From NCBI GenBank assembly GCA_025175895.1, contig CM046001.1:25368314-25432313 (forward strand): a DNA stretch of 64,000 nt, in the 5' to 3' direction. Position numbers and translations under genes: made by a program. Below are positions 1-11,907 of this stretch, piece by piece. Every line of letters begins with the position of its first letter. Position 1 is the stretch's first letter. The notes beneath the pieces are model-generated. The model had not been told where the DNA came from and ran no database searches. It saw only the letters and a list, made by a program, of their open reading frames with translations. Source of the DNA: Wurfbainia villosa (lineage: Eukaryota > Streptophyta > Magnoliopsida > Zingiberales > Zingiberaceae).

Positions 1-944
1 CCAAGGGGCAAAGCACTATAGATCTCCTCCTCGTTGGACGTAGGAGACAACAAATACAAGAGAAACAAGATTGAGGACGAGGTACAATCCCACCTCTCCT
101 CTTTACGATAAAAAGCTCAATTACAATTAAGATGAAAGCTCCGATTACAAAAGAGAAATGTAAATTAAGGACAACTAAATAAAATCACCGACTCGAAGGA
201 TCTAGAGTTTAGGAGTGTCATCGGCGTATTGACGGTGTAACATTGTCGTAGAACTTCGTCGTTGTGGGAGCACTTTGAGAGCAAGATTAGATAACCTAAA
301 GGGGTGAAACCCTCCTTCTTTTATAGCCCTTCAAGCTCTAAACCATTGAGAACCAGATAAGAGTCAAAGAGCCTCATCTCTCCAAGATAAGTGGAGCTTA
401 TCTTGACTTTCTTCGAGCTGGACAGTTTAAATAGTAGTCAACTGATTACCTTCATTAGTCGACTGATTCTAGAAGCAGTCGGCTGCCAATATCCAGTAGT
501 CGACTGCCAGCTAGGTTACTCGACTGCAATAAAAAGTTAGCACAAAAACACAAGTAATAGTAAATTTGATGGCTACTTACAGTCCAATCTCAACCTAGAC
601 CTTCCACTGGAAGTCTTAGTCAGATCGCCGCCTAAAGTCGTCCCTAAATTGAGGACCCCACCTCACGATTACTCACACTCGTGCTTACATCTTGTCCTTT
701 CCTACCTGTCACTCAACTTCCAGTCCTTACCTGGGTTCTTCGACTCCATCCGAAGTTCTCCTAGTGTCGCTTGACCACCACGGTTTCTCAACTCGAGATT
801 CTCCGAGTGTCGCTCGACCTTCAGCTCAACTTAAACACTTCTTCACACTTAAGAGTAGCTTATGAGATAGCAATAACAACTTAACTTTGAGCCTTTGCCA
901 TAATCAAAACCTAGGTTCAATTGTCTAGTGCACCTGCACCAACA
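1..944 (-). repeat. Sirevirus-type LTR, partial (runs off the window)
   Basis: Read on the minus strand this begins at 944 with TGTTGGTGCAGGTGCAC and matches, block by block, the LTR at 2387-3474, but in the opposite orientation. Shared blocks include the start, the gctaac region, the AGTCGACTG words and the cgaggagga segment at 20-40. Its far end lies outside the window, so I cannot tell a solo LTR from the 5' or 3' LTR of a larger element. It interrupts the Tat-like gypsy sequence that continues from 945. The AGTCGACTG-like words sit at 430-535. No coding sequence is present. Confidence 0.8.
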
Positions 945-1085
945 ATAGTTTCTTCTAAATCTTCTATTAACTGCTCGGGACATAAAGTTTTATCAAAAAT
1001 ATTGTTCACATATACTTCTATATTCCTCCCCAACTGTTTCATAAAATTTTATCCATTAATCTTTGATAAGTAACCCTAGCATTCT

Positions 1086-1400
1086 TTAACCCGAAGGGCA
1101 TACCACATAATAGAAAGTCCCTTCTGCAGTAATAAAGCTAACTTTATTCTGATCTTCTAAAGCCAACGGTATCTGATGGTATCCCTGATAAGCATCCATC
1201 ATTAAAATAAATATATGCCCTATAGTGGAATCTACCAACTGATCAATGTGAGGCAAACGATAACAATCTTTGGGACAAGCTTTGTTGAGATATCTGAAGT
1301 CCATACACATTCTCCATTTTCCAAATGGCTTAGGTACTAACACTAAATTAGATAACCAGGTCGGATACTGCACCTCTTTGATATGTCCTGCTTTCAACAA
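1086..1400 (-). pseudogene. Reverse transcriptase N-terminal fragment, Ty3/gypsy
   Basis: 104 residues from the fingers/palm of a gypsy reverse transcriptase, which would copy element RNA to DNA inside the virus-like particle. Visible landmarks are LVPKPFGKWRMCMDFRYLNK, the CPKD.Y.LP.ID.LVD block and MMDAYQGYHQI, whose aspartate is the first catalytic palm residue. The (F/Y)xDD box that should follow is absent because the sequence is cut at 944 by the LTR insertion and degenerates before that. Family assignment is secure; Tat lineage is likely from the KACPKD wording. Confidence 0.85.
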
Positions 1401-1989
1401 CTATATACTTCCTCTATAATAATAGCATCCTTTCTAGCTCCAAAATGTCGACGTTTCTATTTTACGAGAGCTACAGTAGGTAAAATATACAGTTTATGCT
1501 CCATGATAGTAGGATAAATTCCTGATAAGTCCTGCGGTGACCATGCAAAAATATCAATATTTTTAATAAGACATTGTATTAACTCAACTTTAAGCTATAA
1601 AGGAAGATCCCGAGCTATAAATGTAACATATTCAGGACACTTATCATCTAATATTATTGATTCTTTATCAGGCTCTCCTATTTCTTCAGCACCCCCCTTC
1701 TGAATGATACACCCTGTGTCTCGATACTTAGACTTCTAAAAAGACTTATTAACAAATTTTTCCTTTCGTCCTGTTCGGATAGCATCTACATAATATCTCC
1801 GAGAGAGTTGTTGATCACCCTTAACCTCTCCTACTTCATTTTCGACAAGAAACTTAATTTTCTAATGATAAGGAGAAGCTATGTCCTGTAAACTATTTAG
1901 CACAGGTCAGCCTAAAATAGCATTATAAGCAGAAGGCACGTCACCTATTGTGAAATTGATAAGCATTGTTATTCTCCTTAGCTCCTCTC

Positions 1990-2220
1990 CTAAAGATAAA
2001 GGCAAATTAATTTTCCCCATGGGCTGCACCTCATGACCAGAAAACTCAAATAAAGAATGTCAACCAATTGTAAATCAATAATTCGAACTCTCATTTGCTC
2101 TATAGCTGACCAATACAAATTATCCAGTGAACCACCCGGGTCTACAAAAATTCTCCCTACATCAAAGTTAGCAATAAGAGCCCGAATTACTACCTCTAAG
2201 TAATTAGGACCGAAACCCAA
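1990..2220 (-). pseudogene. Retroelement aspartic protease fragment (Tat-like)
   Basis: 76 residues resembling the pepsin-like protease that matures Gag-Pol. The block IANFDVGRIFVDPGGSLDNL aligns with the active-site region of Tat elements, where the expected triad is D-S-G or D-T-G. Here it reads D-P-G, so the residue after the catalytic aspartate is changed and the enzyme is probably dead. The reading breaks near the C-terminal end (a frame change is likely around PWGKLICLYL). It lies upstream of the RT fragment on the same strand. Confidence 0.65.
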
Positions 2221-2386
2221 AAGAGGCCCCTTTACTCTAAATATAACAGCTCCGGCTGCACACTCTTCTCTATTATGTCTTTTCCGAGCCCTATTGGAAT
2301 CTCCATTAGTAGAACCACCAGAAATAATGTTGATAGAACCTCTTACCGGCAGTTGACCAGCAGGAGCTACCCTATCAACTACTATC

Positions 2387-3474
2387 TATTGGTGCAGTGG
2401 CACCAGATAATCGAACCTAGGTTTTGATTATGGCAAAGACCCAAAGTTAAGGTCTTATCGTTATCTCATATGCTCGGTTAAGTGTGTAAAAATGATTAAG
2501 CTAAGCTAAAGGTCAGCGACGCTCGGAGAATCTCTAGTCAAGAAACTGTGGTGGTCGGGCGACACCGAGAGAACTTCGTCGGATTTGAAGAACCCAGGTG
2601 GAGACTGGAGGCTAAGCGACTGGTCAGAAAGGACCGAAGGTAAGAACGAGTGTGAAGAGAGATGGTAAGGTCATGTCCTCCGTACGGGGACAACCATAGG
2701 CGGCAATCCGACTATGACTTCAAGTGGAAGGTCTAGGTCGAGATCGGACGATAAGGAACCGTTATATTTACTATCTTTCATTTATTTTGTGCTAACTCTT
2801 TATTGTAGTTGAATAACCAAGCTGGTAGTCGACTGCTGCTGGCATCAGTCGACTGATAGAGGTCATCAGTGGACTGCTATTCAAACTACCCACTTCGATA
2901 AAGGTCAAGATAAGAACCCCTTTTCTTGGGTTAGGTGTCCATTTGGATCAGATATTCCACTCAATGTTTAGTGGGTTGGAGGGATATAAAAGAATGGGGG
3001 TTTCACCCCTTTAGGTCATCTAAATTGCTCTGAAAGTGCACCCGCAATGTCGATGTTCTACACCGCCGTAACGCCACCGTAACGCCGACACGAAGCCAAA
3101 GATCTCCACTCTACTTCATCGGTAGATTCATTTAGTTCTTTTATTTTGTACTTAATTTTGTACTCGGAGCTTTTATCGTACGAGGTGAGGTAAGCTTGTT
3201 GCCTCATCCTCAAGTTTTGGTTTTTTGTGTAATCATTGTCTCCTATCTTCAACGAGGAGGAGACTGTATAGTGGATTGCCCCTTCGTACACGGTCTAGGA
3301 TCGCGGGGCCTTGGAGTAGCAATCGTTTGGTTGTGAACAAAGTAAAAACAAAGTGTGCATTTTATTTTATCTTTTATTATTCAACTGCATTTATTACTCA
3401 TGTTTTATTGATGAACGAAAAGAAAATTTTATGCTCGCTATTCATCCCCCCTCTAGCACGCTTTCAATCCTACA
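2387..3474 (+). repeat. 5' LTR of Sirevirus-type element L
   Basis: 1,088 bp. It starts TATTGGTGCAG (the expected TG has decayed to TA) and ends CAATCCTACA, followed two bases later by a tRNA-iMet primer-binding site. The same LTR family occurs at 1-944 (inverted) and 28718-29836 (solo). Between 2810 and 2880 it holds spaced AGTCGACTG-type palindromic words. The 3' end has the ATTCATCCCCCCTCTAG block common in plant Sirevirus LTRs. Its partner 3' LTR is not in the window. Confidence 0.85.
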
Positions 3475-3476
3475 AT

Positions 3477-3488
3477 TGGTATCAGAGT
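3477..3488 (+). other. Primer-binding site of element L (initiator tRNA-Met)
   Basis: TGGTATCAGAGT, complementary to the 3' end of initiator tRNA-Met except for the final base (usually C). It lies two bases after the LTR end and sets the LTR/internal boundary and the plus orientation of L. Confidence 0.85.
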
Positions 3489-3759
3489 GGGGGCACTACG
3501 ATTTGGTCCAACCACCAATCTAGCATTGTTTTTGAATTTTTTTTCGTATTTAGTTTTATTCTCTTTTTATTTTGTTTTTCGTTTCATTAAATTCTCTTTT
3601 CTCCCACACTACTAATCCAAGATGAAAGTCTTGGCAATTCGTTCGTTCATTGTGTCATCTTTGTTTTTGCAAGGTTTTTTCCTTGATGGCCCATCTTGAA
3701 GGTTTTAGCACCGCCCGACCTCAATTTTACAACAGAGATAACTTTCGTTACTAGAAGAG

Positions 3760-5364
3760 TTGGATGGAGTGCTACTTAAAAACCCAATTGGAGATGTGGA
3801 TTGTGATATAAACCGGATTCGTGCTACCTACCAACGAAGACAGAGAATTCCTAGATTGCGACAAGTGGACCAACGCCATGAAGCATCAAGTGGAGGTCGA
3901 TTCAAAGGCAACTCAAATCCTACAATGCTATTTTTCCAAGGAGGAGCTCAACCGGGTCGGACCATTCATAAGAATGAAGGACTTATGATCAAGCTCATTA
4001 AGCTACAAGAAGGAACGACTGACATGAAGGTATGTAAGCACGATTTATTATTAAAAAAATTATTTAATTTGAAAATGCAGGAACACAAGACCTCCACTCA
4101 ATTACACACAAGGATCCAGGAGATCATGAATGGACTCCACTCAATCGGACAAAAGGTGGAGAATTGAGACATAATAAGGTACACATTAAACGCATTTCCT
4201 AGGAACACCTTGTGGGTATCCATGGTTGATGCCTACAAGGTATCTGGAGATTTATCTAAGATTAGGTTACATGAACTTTTTTCAGAATTTGATTTACACG
4301 AACAGTCTAATGTGGTCCCGACCGAGAATGGAATTGCTTTGGTTGCAGGTCAGAAGAAGAAGGCAAAGAGCAAACAACCTCCCAAAGAAGAAGAAGAGGA
4401 GTATGAATCGAAGGTGAATGAAGAGATGGAGATAGAACTAGTGAATCTAGTTCGGAAGATGATCAAGAGAAAAAAATGCCCGATCAAGCATCCCAAGCAA
4501 AATTCCAACTATTGGTGCTACGAATGCAACACGATGGGCCACATCAAATCGGATTGCCCAAGACTAAAGAACAAACCATCTCAATTCAAGAAGAAGGCAC
4601 TCAATGCAACATGGGAGGAGTCGTTGTCGGAGGAAGACGAGCTCAATAATCTCGTGTTAATGGTCAAGCTGATCGAGCCCAAAGATGAGTCCAAACCCGT
4701 AGCAAACGATGAATCCGAGACCGAGTCCGACTCTAGATCTGAAGATGAACTTCAATTCAAGACAAGTCATGGATCCGTATCCGGTTTAAGAGACTCGATC
4801 AAGGTAAGTCGGTCTTTAATTGATACGCTTTACAATGCAATTAAATATTTAACTAAAAAGTTAGCTAAATCCGATTCCAAGTTCGAGACCTTGGTTGAGG
4901 AGGTTAAACTCCTTAAACTTGATGTCTCCCTAACCTCTTCCACTAGTCGAGTTGAAGAGGAGAACTCAACTTGAGTTGAAAAACTCGAAGAAGAGAACTC
5001 TCTCTTGAAAGGACAAGTCCAAGATCTTAGGCAAATGTTGAAAATGTTTACTTTGGGATCCAAGGGGCTCGACCTACTAATTGGATCACAAAGGGCCGTG
5101 TACAACAAGGTCGGACTAGGATTTAGATCAACCATGAGCAATAAATCGTATATGACAATCGTGAATCGAAATAGACAAATAGTCCAATCATTGGTCCCTA
5201 AGACGACTTTAATTTCACAATTAGGATTCAATAAGTACTGGGTTTCCAAGGACCAAATCCACTACGTGGAAAGACTGAATCGATTCAATGGTCCAGGGGG
5301 AGCTAATACTAAACTAGTTTATTTTATTTCTCTAATTAGACTTGCATGCTTAGTTTATTTTTAG
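3760..5364 (+). pseudogene. Sirevirus gag, broken
   Basis: Gag would form the virus-like particle and bind element RNA. Three pieces read on from each other. At 3760-4167 is a capsid-like part with MQEHKTSTQLHTRIQEIMNG, ending in a stop at 4165. At 4210-4974 the reading continues (SMVDAYKVSGDLSK, a highly charged region, then a CCHC zinc knuckle CYECNTMGHIKSDC, then an acidic and coiled-coil-prone tail). At 5005-5364 is the C-terminal part with GSKGLDLLIGSQRAVYNK and FNGPGGANTK. At least two stop/frame breaks separate the pieces. The large gag with a knuckle and coiled-coil tail is typical of Sireviruses. Its pol continues only at 43932, after the insertion of element B. Confidence 0.85.
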
Positions 5365-5787
5365 AATGGCTAGATAGGGTTAATAATCAATCAATCTTGA
5401 CAACATAGTATTAGGATGCGGCAAGATCATAGTACGTTAGGGAAACGAAGCCCTATGTGTCCAAGTTAGATAAGGCGTATCAAGCTTGGTGCACTTGACT
5501 ATGTTGAACTAGCTGAAGCTACTTCGCCGTATCCTTAACTAGTTAGACCATGAAGTAATCTTAAGTGACTCAAGTAATCAATTTCTTGAATCTGGCTTTG
5601 TCTAAGGAAGTAGTCATTGTTCTAACCAAAGAAGGCCTCTGTGCCTCGCCACGACTTGGAAGCCAATTTCTCGAAAAGTTACTTGACGAGCTAATGGTTA
5701 AATCCGAATTTAACCCAAGGTTGATTAGTTTCAAAACACTAAATTTAATCAAGTAAAATTGAAGTAATCTCAAAAACATATATGATT
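5365..5787 (+). other. Gag-pol spacer of element L, no recognised gene
   Basis: 423 bases between the broken gag and the insertion point of element B. A 63-codon open frame (5565-5756) has no family resemblance I can see. The sequence ends TATGATT next to the B LTR; the last five bases (tgatt) are the left copy of the B target duplication. Confidence 0.5.
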
Positions 5788-6473
5788 TGAAGGGAAGATT
5801 GCTTCCCCCTTTGGTCGCTTATGCATGGCGATCCTATCACACGTCCCTGGATAAAAAAAATTAATCAGGACGAAGATGGACCAAGTCCATCTACAGGATT
5901 TACATGATGATCCTTATAAGCTCCTCAAGGGGATATCATCATCCTAATACATAGGACACAGTTTCCTCCTATAATCAATGACACACCATGTAAATAATAT
6001 TATTTCCCAACTTACCGAGCCTATCGATTTAACCCATAAATTTCCCCCATTGATAAATCAAAGAAATAAATATTAAGTACATGTGTCCGTTATTATATCA
6101 GGATTAAGAGCATGTACACCATAATATCTGAGGTCTGATTCAATTATGTAGTCAGCAATAAATTCAATCACCTCTAAATTGATCCTGCTCAATACACACA
6201 AAGTGTACTAGTGTAATTCTATGGTCAAGATAAACCAATACCAAATTACACTACAACCATGCCATGATTTGTCCAAAACCATCTTGGTTGTGAGCCTCTA
6301 CTTATACTCTACAAAGAACTGATAACATGATCTTCTGTGTGACACCACACACCATGTTATCTACAATATAACATATTAGACAATATGCATAAATGCAAAC
6401 AATGATCATGTGATTCTTATTTCAAAATGAAGATGTTCATACAAAGGCTAGGCTTTCAGTATACATCCCAATA
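5788..6473 (-). repeat. 3' LTR of element B, internally deleted
   Basis: 686 bp against 1,717 bp for its partner at 42215-43931. Both ends match the partner (tgaaggga...; ...cagtatacatccca), but about 1 kb is missing between GAAGATGG (near 5880) and ACCAAGTCC, corresponding to roughly 42306-43332 of the partner. The terminal CA of the + strand reading has become TA. The lost part includes the promoter-proximal GC-rich segment. Confidence 0.85.
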
Positions 6474-6486
6474 ATCTCCCACTTAT
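6474..6486 (-). other. Polypurine tract of element B
   Basis: On the minus strand this reads TAAGTGGGAGAT directly before the 3' LTR, the normal plus-strand primer position for a copia element. The same sequence lies at 26636-26648 in element A. Confidence 0.75.
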
Positions 6487-6539
6487 ACTAAAAGACTATG
6501 CTACCATCAAACTGTCATACATCTGATTTCCATTCCCTC

Positions 6540-8019
6540 CATATGCCTATTAAAAGCTCTCGCTGGAAAGGGCCTTAGTGAAAGGATTTGCCATGTTATC
6601 CTCTGATGCAATCTTGGCGACAACAACTTCTCCTCGCTCTACAATATCTCGTATCAGGTGGTACTTGCACTCTATATATTAACTTACCTTATGGGCTCAT
6701 GGTTCCTTCGAGTTTGCAACTGCACCACTGTTATCACAATAAATTGTGATAGTTCTGGGCAAACCAGGAATAACATCCAAGTCCATCAAGAAGTTCCTGA
6801 GTCATACAACTTCTTTGGCTGCCTCAGAGGCTGCCACATACGCAGCTTTCATGGTGGAGTCTGTCACGCATTTCTACTTGACACTCCTCCATATAATGGC
6901 TCCACCACCCAAAGCAAACACAAAACCTGAGGTAGACTTACTGTTATCCCTATCCGATTGAAAGTCAGAATCTGTGTAACCCACAGGGATTAATTGATCT
7001 GTTTGATATACCAGCATATAATCCCTAGTCCTTCTCAGGTACTTCAATATATGCTTTACCACAGTCCAATGTCTCTATCCTGGATTACTCTGATATCTGC
7101 TAACCATGCCTAGGGCAAAGCAGATATCCGGCCTGGTACATAACATAACATACATGAGGCTTCCTACCGCCGAAGCTTAAGGAACTGCCTTCATCTCCTC
7201 TATCTCCTTTAATGTTCTAGGACACATCTCTTTAGATAAAGGTACTCCATGCCTAAAAGGTAGAAAACCTTTCTTGGAGTTCTACATGCTAAAATGGGCC
7301 AAAATAGTGTCTATGTATGAAGCTTGAGATAAGCACAACATCCTTTTCTTGCGATCTCTTATAACCTTGATCCCAAGGATGTGTCCAACTTCTCCCAAGC
7401 CCTTCATATCAAAATGATTGAACAACCATACCCTTACGTCTGATAACACTTTGACATTGTTGCAAATGAGCAAAATATCATCTACGTATAGTACAAGAAA
7501 TACAACTACATTTCCATGACATCTCTTGTATACACAAGACTCTTCTGGACTTTGAATAAATCCATATGATTGGATTACCTCATCAAAGCAGATGTTCCAA
7601 GATCTCAAAGCTTGCTTCAATCCATAAATGGACCGATTAAGCTGGCACACAAGATGCTCTTTGCCCTTTGCAATGAATCCCTCTGGTTGCTCCATATAGA
7701 TGTTTTCTTCAAGACTTTCATTAAGGAAAGTTGTCTTGACATCCATTTGCCAAACCTCATAATCCATATGAGCAGCAATAGATAAGAGAATCCGGATAGA
7801 ATTAAGCATGGCTATCGGTGAAAAGGTCTCCTCATAATTGATACCCTCTTTCTGAGTATACCCTTTCACAACAAGCCTTGCTTTGAAGGTCTCTACCTTC
7901 CCATCTGATCCTGTCTTTCTTTTGTAGATCCAGTTGCATCCAATGGCTTTTACACTATTGGGTGGTTCTACTAGCTCCCAGACCTGATTTGAATCCATAG
8001 ATTCTATCTTAGAATGCAT
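6540..8019 (-). pseudogene. Copia reverse transcriptase-RNase H of element B
   Basis: The longest uninterrupted part (8019-7282, 245 codons) covers most of the copia reverse transcriptase: KARLVVKGYTQKEGINYEET, QMDVKTTFLN with the first catalytic aspartate, SIYGLKQALRSW, and the catalytic YVDD in LVLYVDDILL. Past a frame break it resumes at 7062-6874 with the connection region ILKYLRRTRDYMLVYQ and the RNase H entry (VGYTDSDFQSDRDN, STSGFVF), and then degenerate RNase H sequence to about 6540. Catalytic residues of RT survive, but the gene is cut by several stops and frame changes. It is nearly collinear with the same region of element A (28144-26669). Confidence 0.9.
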
Positions 8020-8196
8020 CGCCCTTTGCCAAGATGTCGCATCCTTATCTTGGATTGCCTCGTCATATGTCTAGGTATCAGGTTTATGTTTGCCAGGGAC
8101 TAAATCAGAAGATTCTCCCAAAAACATAAATCTATCAGGTTGTCCAACAACCCTTCCACTACGATGAGGTATCACCTGTGTATCCTCTATGACATA

Positions 8197-9498
8197 CTAT
8201 GTAGTCACTTGTGGTATGTCCTCTTGTACTGTTGGTACTGAAGTAGTGACTTCCCCTCTTAACTTCTCCAGAACAATCATGCTCATGGGTTTGTGGTTCA
8301 TCACATAGTCTTCCTCTAAAATTCTAGCATTCGTACTAATGATCACCCTCTGATCTCTAGGACTGTAGAACAAACCACCTTTCGTTCCTCTAGGATAGCC
8401 TACGAACAAGCACACTTCTATACGAGGTTCCAACTTACCAGCATCTCCCTTCAGCACATGTGCTAGACTCCCCCAAATCCGAATATGTCTCAAACCAGGC
8501 TTTTGCCCATACCACAATTCTGTGGGAGTAGAAGGTACTGATTTAGATGTTACCAAGTTCAGAATATACACTGTCGTATCCAGAGCATATCCCCAGAAAA
8601 AATCTGGTAACTCAGAATAACTCATCATCGATCTAACCATCTCCATAAGAGTCCTATTCCTTCGCTCCGCCACACCATTCTACTGGGGTGTACCAGGTGC
8701 AGACAGTTGAGAATGAATCCCATCCTCAGATAAGTAACTCCTAAACTCTCCCAAGAGGTACTCACCACCACGATCAGATCGTAGTGTCTTGATACTTTTA
8801 CCTTAACGTTTCTCCACATCAGTCTTGAATTCTTTAAACCTGTCAAAGCATTCAGACTTGCAGCGCATCAATTAAATGTCTCCATATCTTGAATAATCGT
8901 CTATAAAAGAGATGAAATATTCAAAACCACCTCTAGCCTGGATAGACATAGGACCACACAAATCAAAATGAACCAATTCCAACACATCTTTGGCTCTATA
9001 CCCCTTGGCCTTAAAAGGCCTCTTCGTCATTTTACCTTCCAAGCAAGATTCGCAGGTTGGGAAATCTTCCACCACTAATGAACCCAAAGGTCCATCAGCT
9101 ATCAACCTTTGAATTCTACTCAGGTTAATATGACCTAACCTTAGATGCTAAAGATATGTTTGGTTCATTTTCAAAGGTTCTTTTCCCTTATTTGATTTAG
9201 AAGATGAGTTATTTATTTCTATTTGCATCATGGGAGTTTTTGGTTCAAGAGTGTATAAATTTCCTACTAATGCACTAGAATAGATAATCTCCCTATTCCT
9301 TTTTATAACAACTCTGTCATTAAATGAAATAGAATATCCATCCAAAAACAATTTAGAAACTAAAATTAAATTCTTTCTAAATGAAGGTACATAAATGCAA
9401 TTTCTCAGAATCAAAGTTTTATTCCTATCAAAAGATAAATAAACATCTCCCACTGTAATAGCCGACACCTTCATAGCATTGCCCATGTAGACAGTAAA
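8197..9498 (-). pseudogene. Copia integrase of element B, broken
   Basis: From 9498 downward it first shows the end of the protease/pre-integrase region, then the CESCLEGKMTKRPF part of the zinc-binding HHCC domain and HFDLCGPM with FIDDYSRYG (first catalytic aspartate) at 9105-8872. The RSDRGGEY-like region with the second aspartate follows, read in a different frame near 8760-8800. At 8673-8197 is the ERRNRTLMEM block with the catalytic glutamate and the C-terminal domain (FVGYPRGTKGG). At least two frame changes interrupt it. Position 9498 is where element C entered, inside the protease-to-integrase part of the polyprotein. Confidence 0.85.
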
Positions 9499-10863
9499 TG
9501 ATGCACGCAAACGTGACCTCAAATCTCGCGACGGAGACCGTCGAGGACTCGAAGCACGTGCTCATGCTCAATGGCCGTAAGTGCAAGGATGTCATCAAGT
9601 AATAAAAAGTTTATCGATCCCACATGGACTAAGATTCGAGTACCGATTTGTTCGGTGGATGTAATTGTTTGGGACTAGACTCTATGGGTTGTGAATGTGA
9701 GGGTTATCGGTTGTCCTACTCAATACGGTGTCACACGGAGGAAGAAAAGAGTTTGCCGCGAGATCATTTTAAAGGGATTCTAGGATTTCGGTTTTGCTTG
9801 TGTGTCATAAAACATGCTATCAACTGGACATTGTCTAAACGTCTAATTATGGTCTTGTGGAAGGGACATCATACACTCTCCTGATGAGCCACCGTATCTA
9901 TCGGGAGCTATCTCTGCCTTACAAGGACTGGATAGGCGGTACGATGATGCCGAATCAATCCCTGCAATAAACCGTTTCCAGTTCTATCACATCCTTCTAC
10001 CCACGGTTACAGGAGATGAGGCCAACCCCTAGGTTCCTCATATAAATCTCCTAAATCTCAGATACGAGGGCTATCACCCCTCGTATCGGCTAAGCACAGT
10101 AGATAGAAAACTAAATACACATAGATATCGGTCTAAAGTAATTCCAATTGCAAATTCAAACTCAAAACCAGAATTCAATTTGAAGCAACATATCCTACGC
10201 ACACAAACTACTCCCTAATCCTAGAATCGAAGTAACTACTCTATAGATAGGAGAAGAGAAACACAAGGCATGTTCATGTTCGAATAAATAAAAGATAAAG
10301 TGCAAGAACATAAATTTACAATGCCAATGTGGCCTTCTCTCTGGCTTTGAAGTGCAGAATCTTAACCTCCGGTGGCGTTCTTCCTCCCCGTTGCGAGTTT
10401 TCGAAGCTTTTTAGAACATCGAGGTGTCGTCCCAACCGTTTTACCTCCTCTTAGGGTTTGGGCGGAGCTTTCCTTACATAGACATCATGCCAAATCGCTA
10501 TGAAACTTGGAAAATAACCGACTCGCATCAGAATCGCACAGCGCCACACGACCATGTGTTTCCACATGGCCAGGACATGTGTGGCACTGGGGTGGCCGAT
10601 TTCGTCCCTTGGACATGGCCCTGTGTAGCCACACGCCCTGGTCGTGTCCCCTTCTGCGTATAGCTATAAAATTCCATTCTTTTGCTTCGAAAGTGCACCT
10701 TTTCCCCACGTAATTCTATCCTGCACACAAAAGTACAAAGAGCAGACCTCCGAAAATAGGAAATGCATGCAAAACAAAGTGACATATTCATGAAACTAAC
10801 ATAAAATGTAATGAGATGTGAATGAAAACTACTCCTAAAATCCTATATGTTTTACTCACATTA
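9499..10863 (-). repeat. 3' LTR of element C
   Basis: 1,365 bp, + strand ends TGATGCACGC...CTCACATTA (expected CA decayed to TA). It matches 39016-40386 along its whole length, with scattered substitutions. Around 10540-10650 it contains repeated palindromic words of the type CACACGACC...GTGTG. Small open frames in it on both strands are not conserved between the two LTRs and are not genes. Confidence 0.9.
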
Positions 10864-10876
10864 ATTCCCCCAGACT
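10864..10876 (-). other. Polypurine tract of element C
   Basis: Minus-strand reading AAGTCTGGGGGAAT abuts the 3' LTR. The form is typical of Athila/Tat elements and fixes the element's orientation. Confidence 0.75.
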
Positions 10877-11211
10877 TAAGTCTTTGCTTATCCTCAAGCA
10901 AACCTCAGTTCTATGAAATTTTAAGAAGATATTGTTCCAAACTTAGCATGTTAACTAAATTTATCAAGTGGTATTTGCAATCAAAGAAAAATAAATATGT
11001 TCTTGAAATTCACTAAGTTAGCTCCCCGTGCTCGTGTCAACCAAATCTTCTTAGGGGATACTCATTCCATGATAAGTTAAGTTGTCATCCTATAGCTTTC
11101 CTAAGGTCTCCGACTCTTAGGCACTTACCTGCCCAAAGCGAGGGTTGTTCCCTAGATCTAGCACAAAGTCTCAAAGGCATTCTCGGTATTGAGAGAAATT
11201 GACAGGTGTTT
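10877..11211 (-). other. 3' internal region of element C, no gene seen
   Basis: About 335 bases between the PPT and solo LTR E. I see no coding sequence. It ends with tgttt (11207-11211), the left target duplication of E. Confidence 0.6.
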
Positions 11212-11907
11212 TGTTGGGTTTCCGGCACCGCGGCGTGTGTGTGTTCAATCACGTTTCGTAAACATGAACACAGCGGAAGCAATAAAAATAATAAATCTAC
11301 ATTTATTACAACACACACAACACACGCATGCATATTACAACAAGTGTAGACATAACCGTAAATTTAAATTTGCAATAAAAGGAAATTTATCTACGTTATA
11401 CCTTTCGTATGATGTGTAGCGGGAACGGCATCAACCGGAATGATCCTCGCTAGAATCGTCTCTATCCGTATCCACGCCGAGTTCCTCGGGATGACTTCGC
11501 TAAGCCACGAGCTTCATCTTCGTACGGGTTACTAGCCTCGTGTTGAAGACGACGTGATCGAGAGATGATCACGATCCGAATCCAAATTCGGATCCTAATA
11601 CGAGTTCTCAAAACTCGCTTCTCCGGAGAGGTATTCGTCAACCAATTGACGAATCCTTCATCCTCCACCTCAGAGGATTACCGGAGATCGAATCCCCGGT
11701 AAGTTAGCCGTTGTCGGAGCTCTAACCGTCGTCCAAACGACGCTCCGACGAGAGGAGAACAAGCTGTCCAGAAAACTGGACAGCTTTGGTGGAGGTGATA
11801 GGCGCCGGCCAACCAAGGGAGATAGAGCTCACCTTGATGCCAAACTTGAAGGAGATCACCGGAGCACTATCCGGCAGCAGCTCGACGTCGGCGAGGGTGA
11901 AGGAAGC

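Larger units (their letters stand above)
945..2386 (-). mobile_element. Ty3/gypsy fragment, Tat-like lineage
   Basis: A decayed internal piece of a gypsy element on the minus strand. Read 5' to 3' it holds a protease region (2220-1990) and then the start of a reverse transcriptase (1400-1086), the usual gag-protease-RT order. The wording of both domains is typical of the Tat group (KACPKD before the RT catalytic region, IANFDVGRIFVD in the protease). It is cut on the left by an inverted Sirevirus-type LTR and on the right by element L, so it is the oldest layer here. The stretch between the two domains (1401-1989) has many stops and shows only scattered pol-like residues. Confidence 0.7.

Noticed and set aside
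3477..3488. Primer-binding sites (also at 32740, 42199, 49367, 58372, 61200) as possible tRNA gene ends
   Set aside because: Only the 12-18 bases complementary to tRNA 3' ends are present; no cloverleaf or A/B boxes follow, and each lies next to an LTR end.
3225..3590. 121-codon plus-strand frame
   Set aside because: It spans the LTR end, the PBS and the leader of element L; the F/L-rich tail comes from a T-rich leader.
6658..6961. Plus-strand open frames over the RNase H region of element B
   Set aside because: They are antisense shadows of the minus-strand copia RNase H; the same shadows occur at 26819-27140 in element A.
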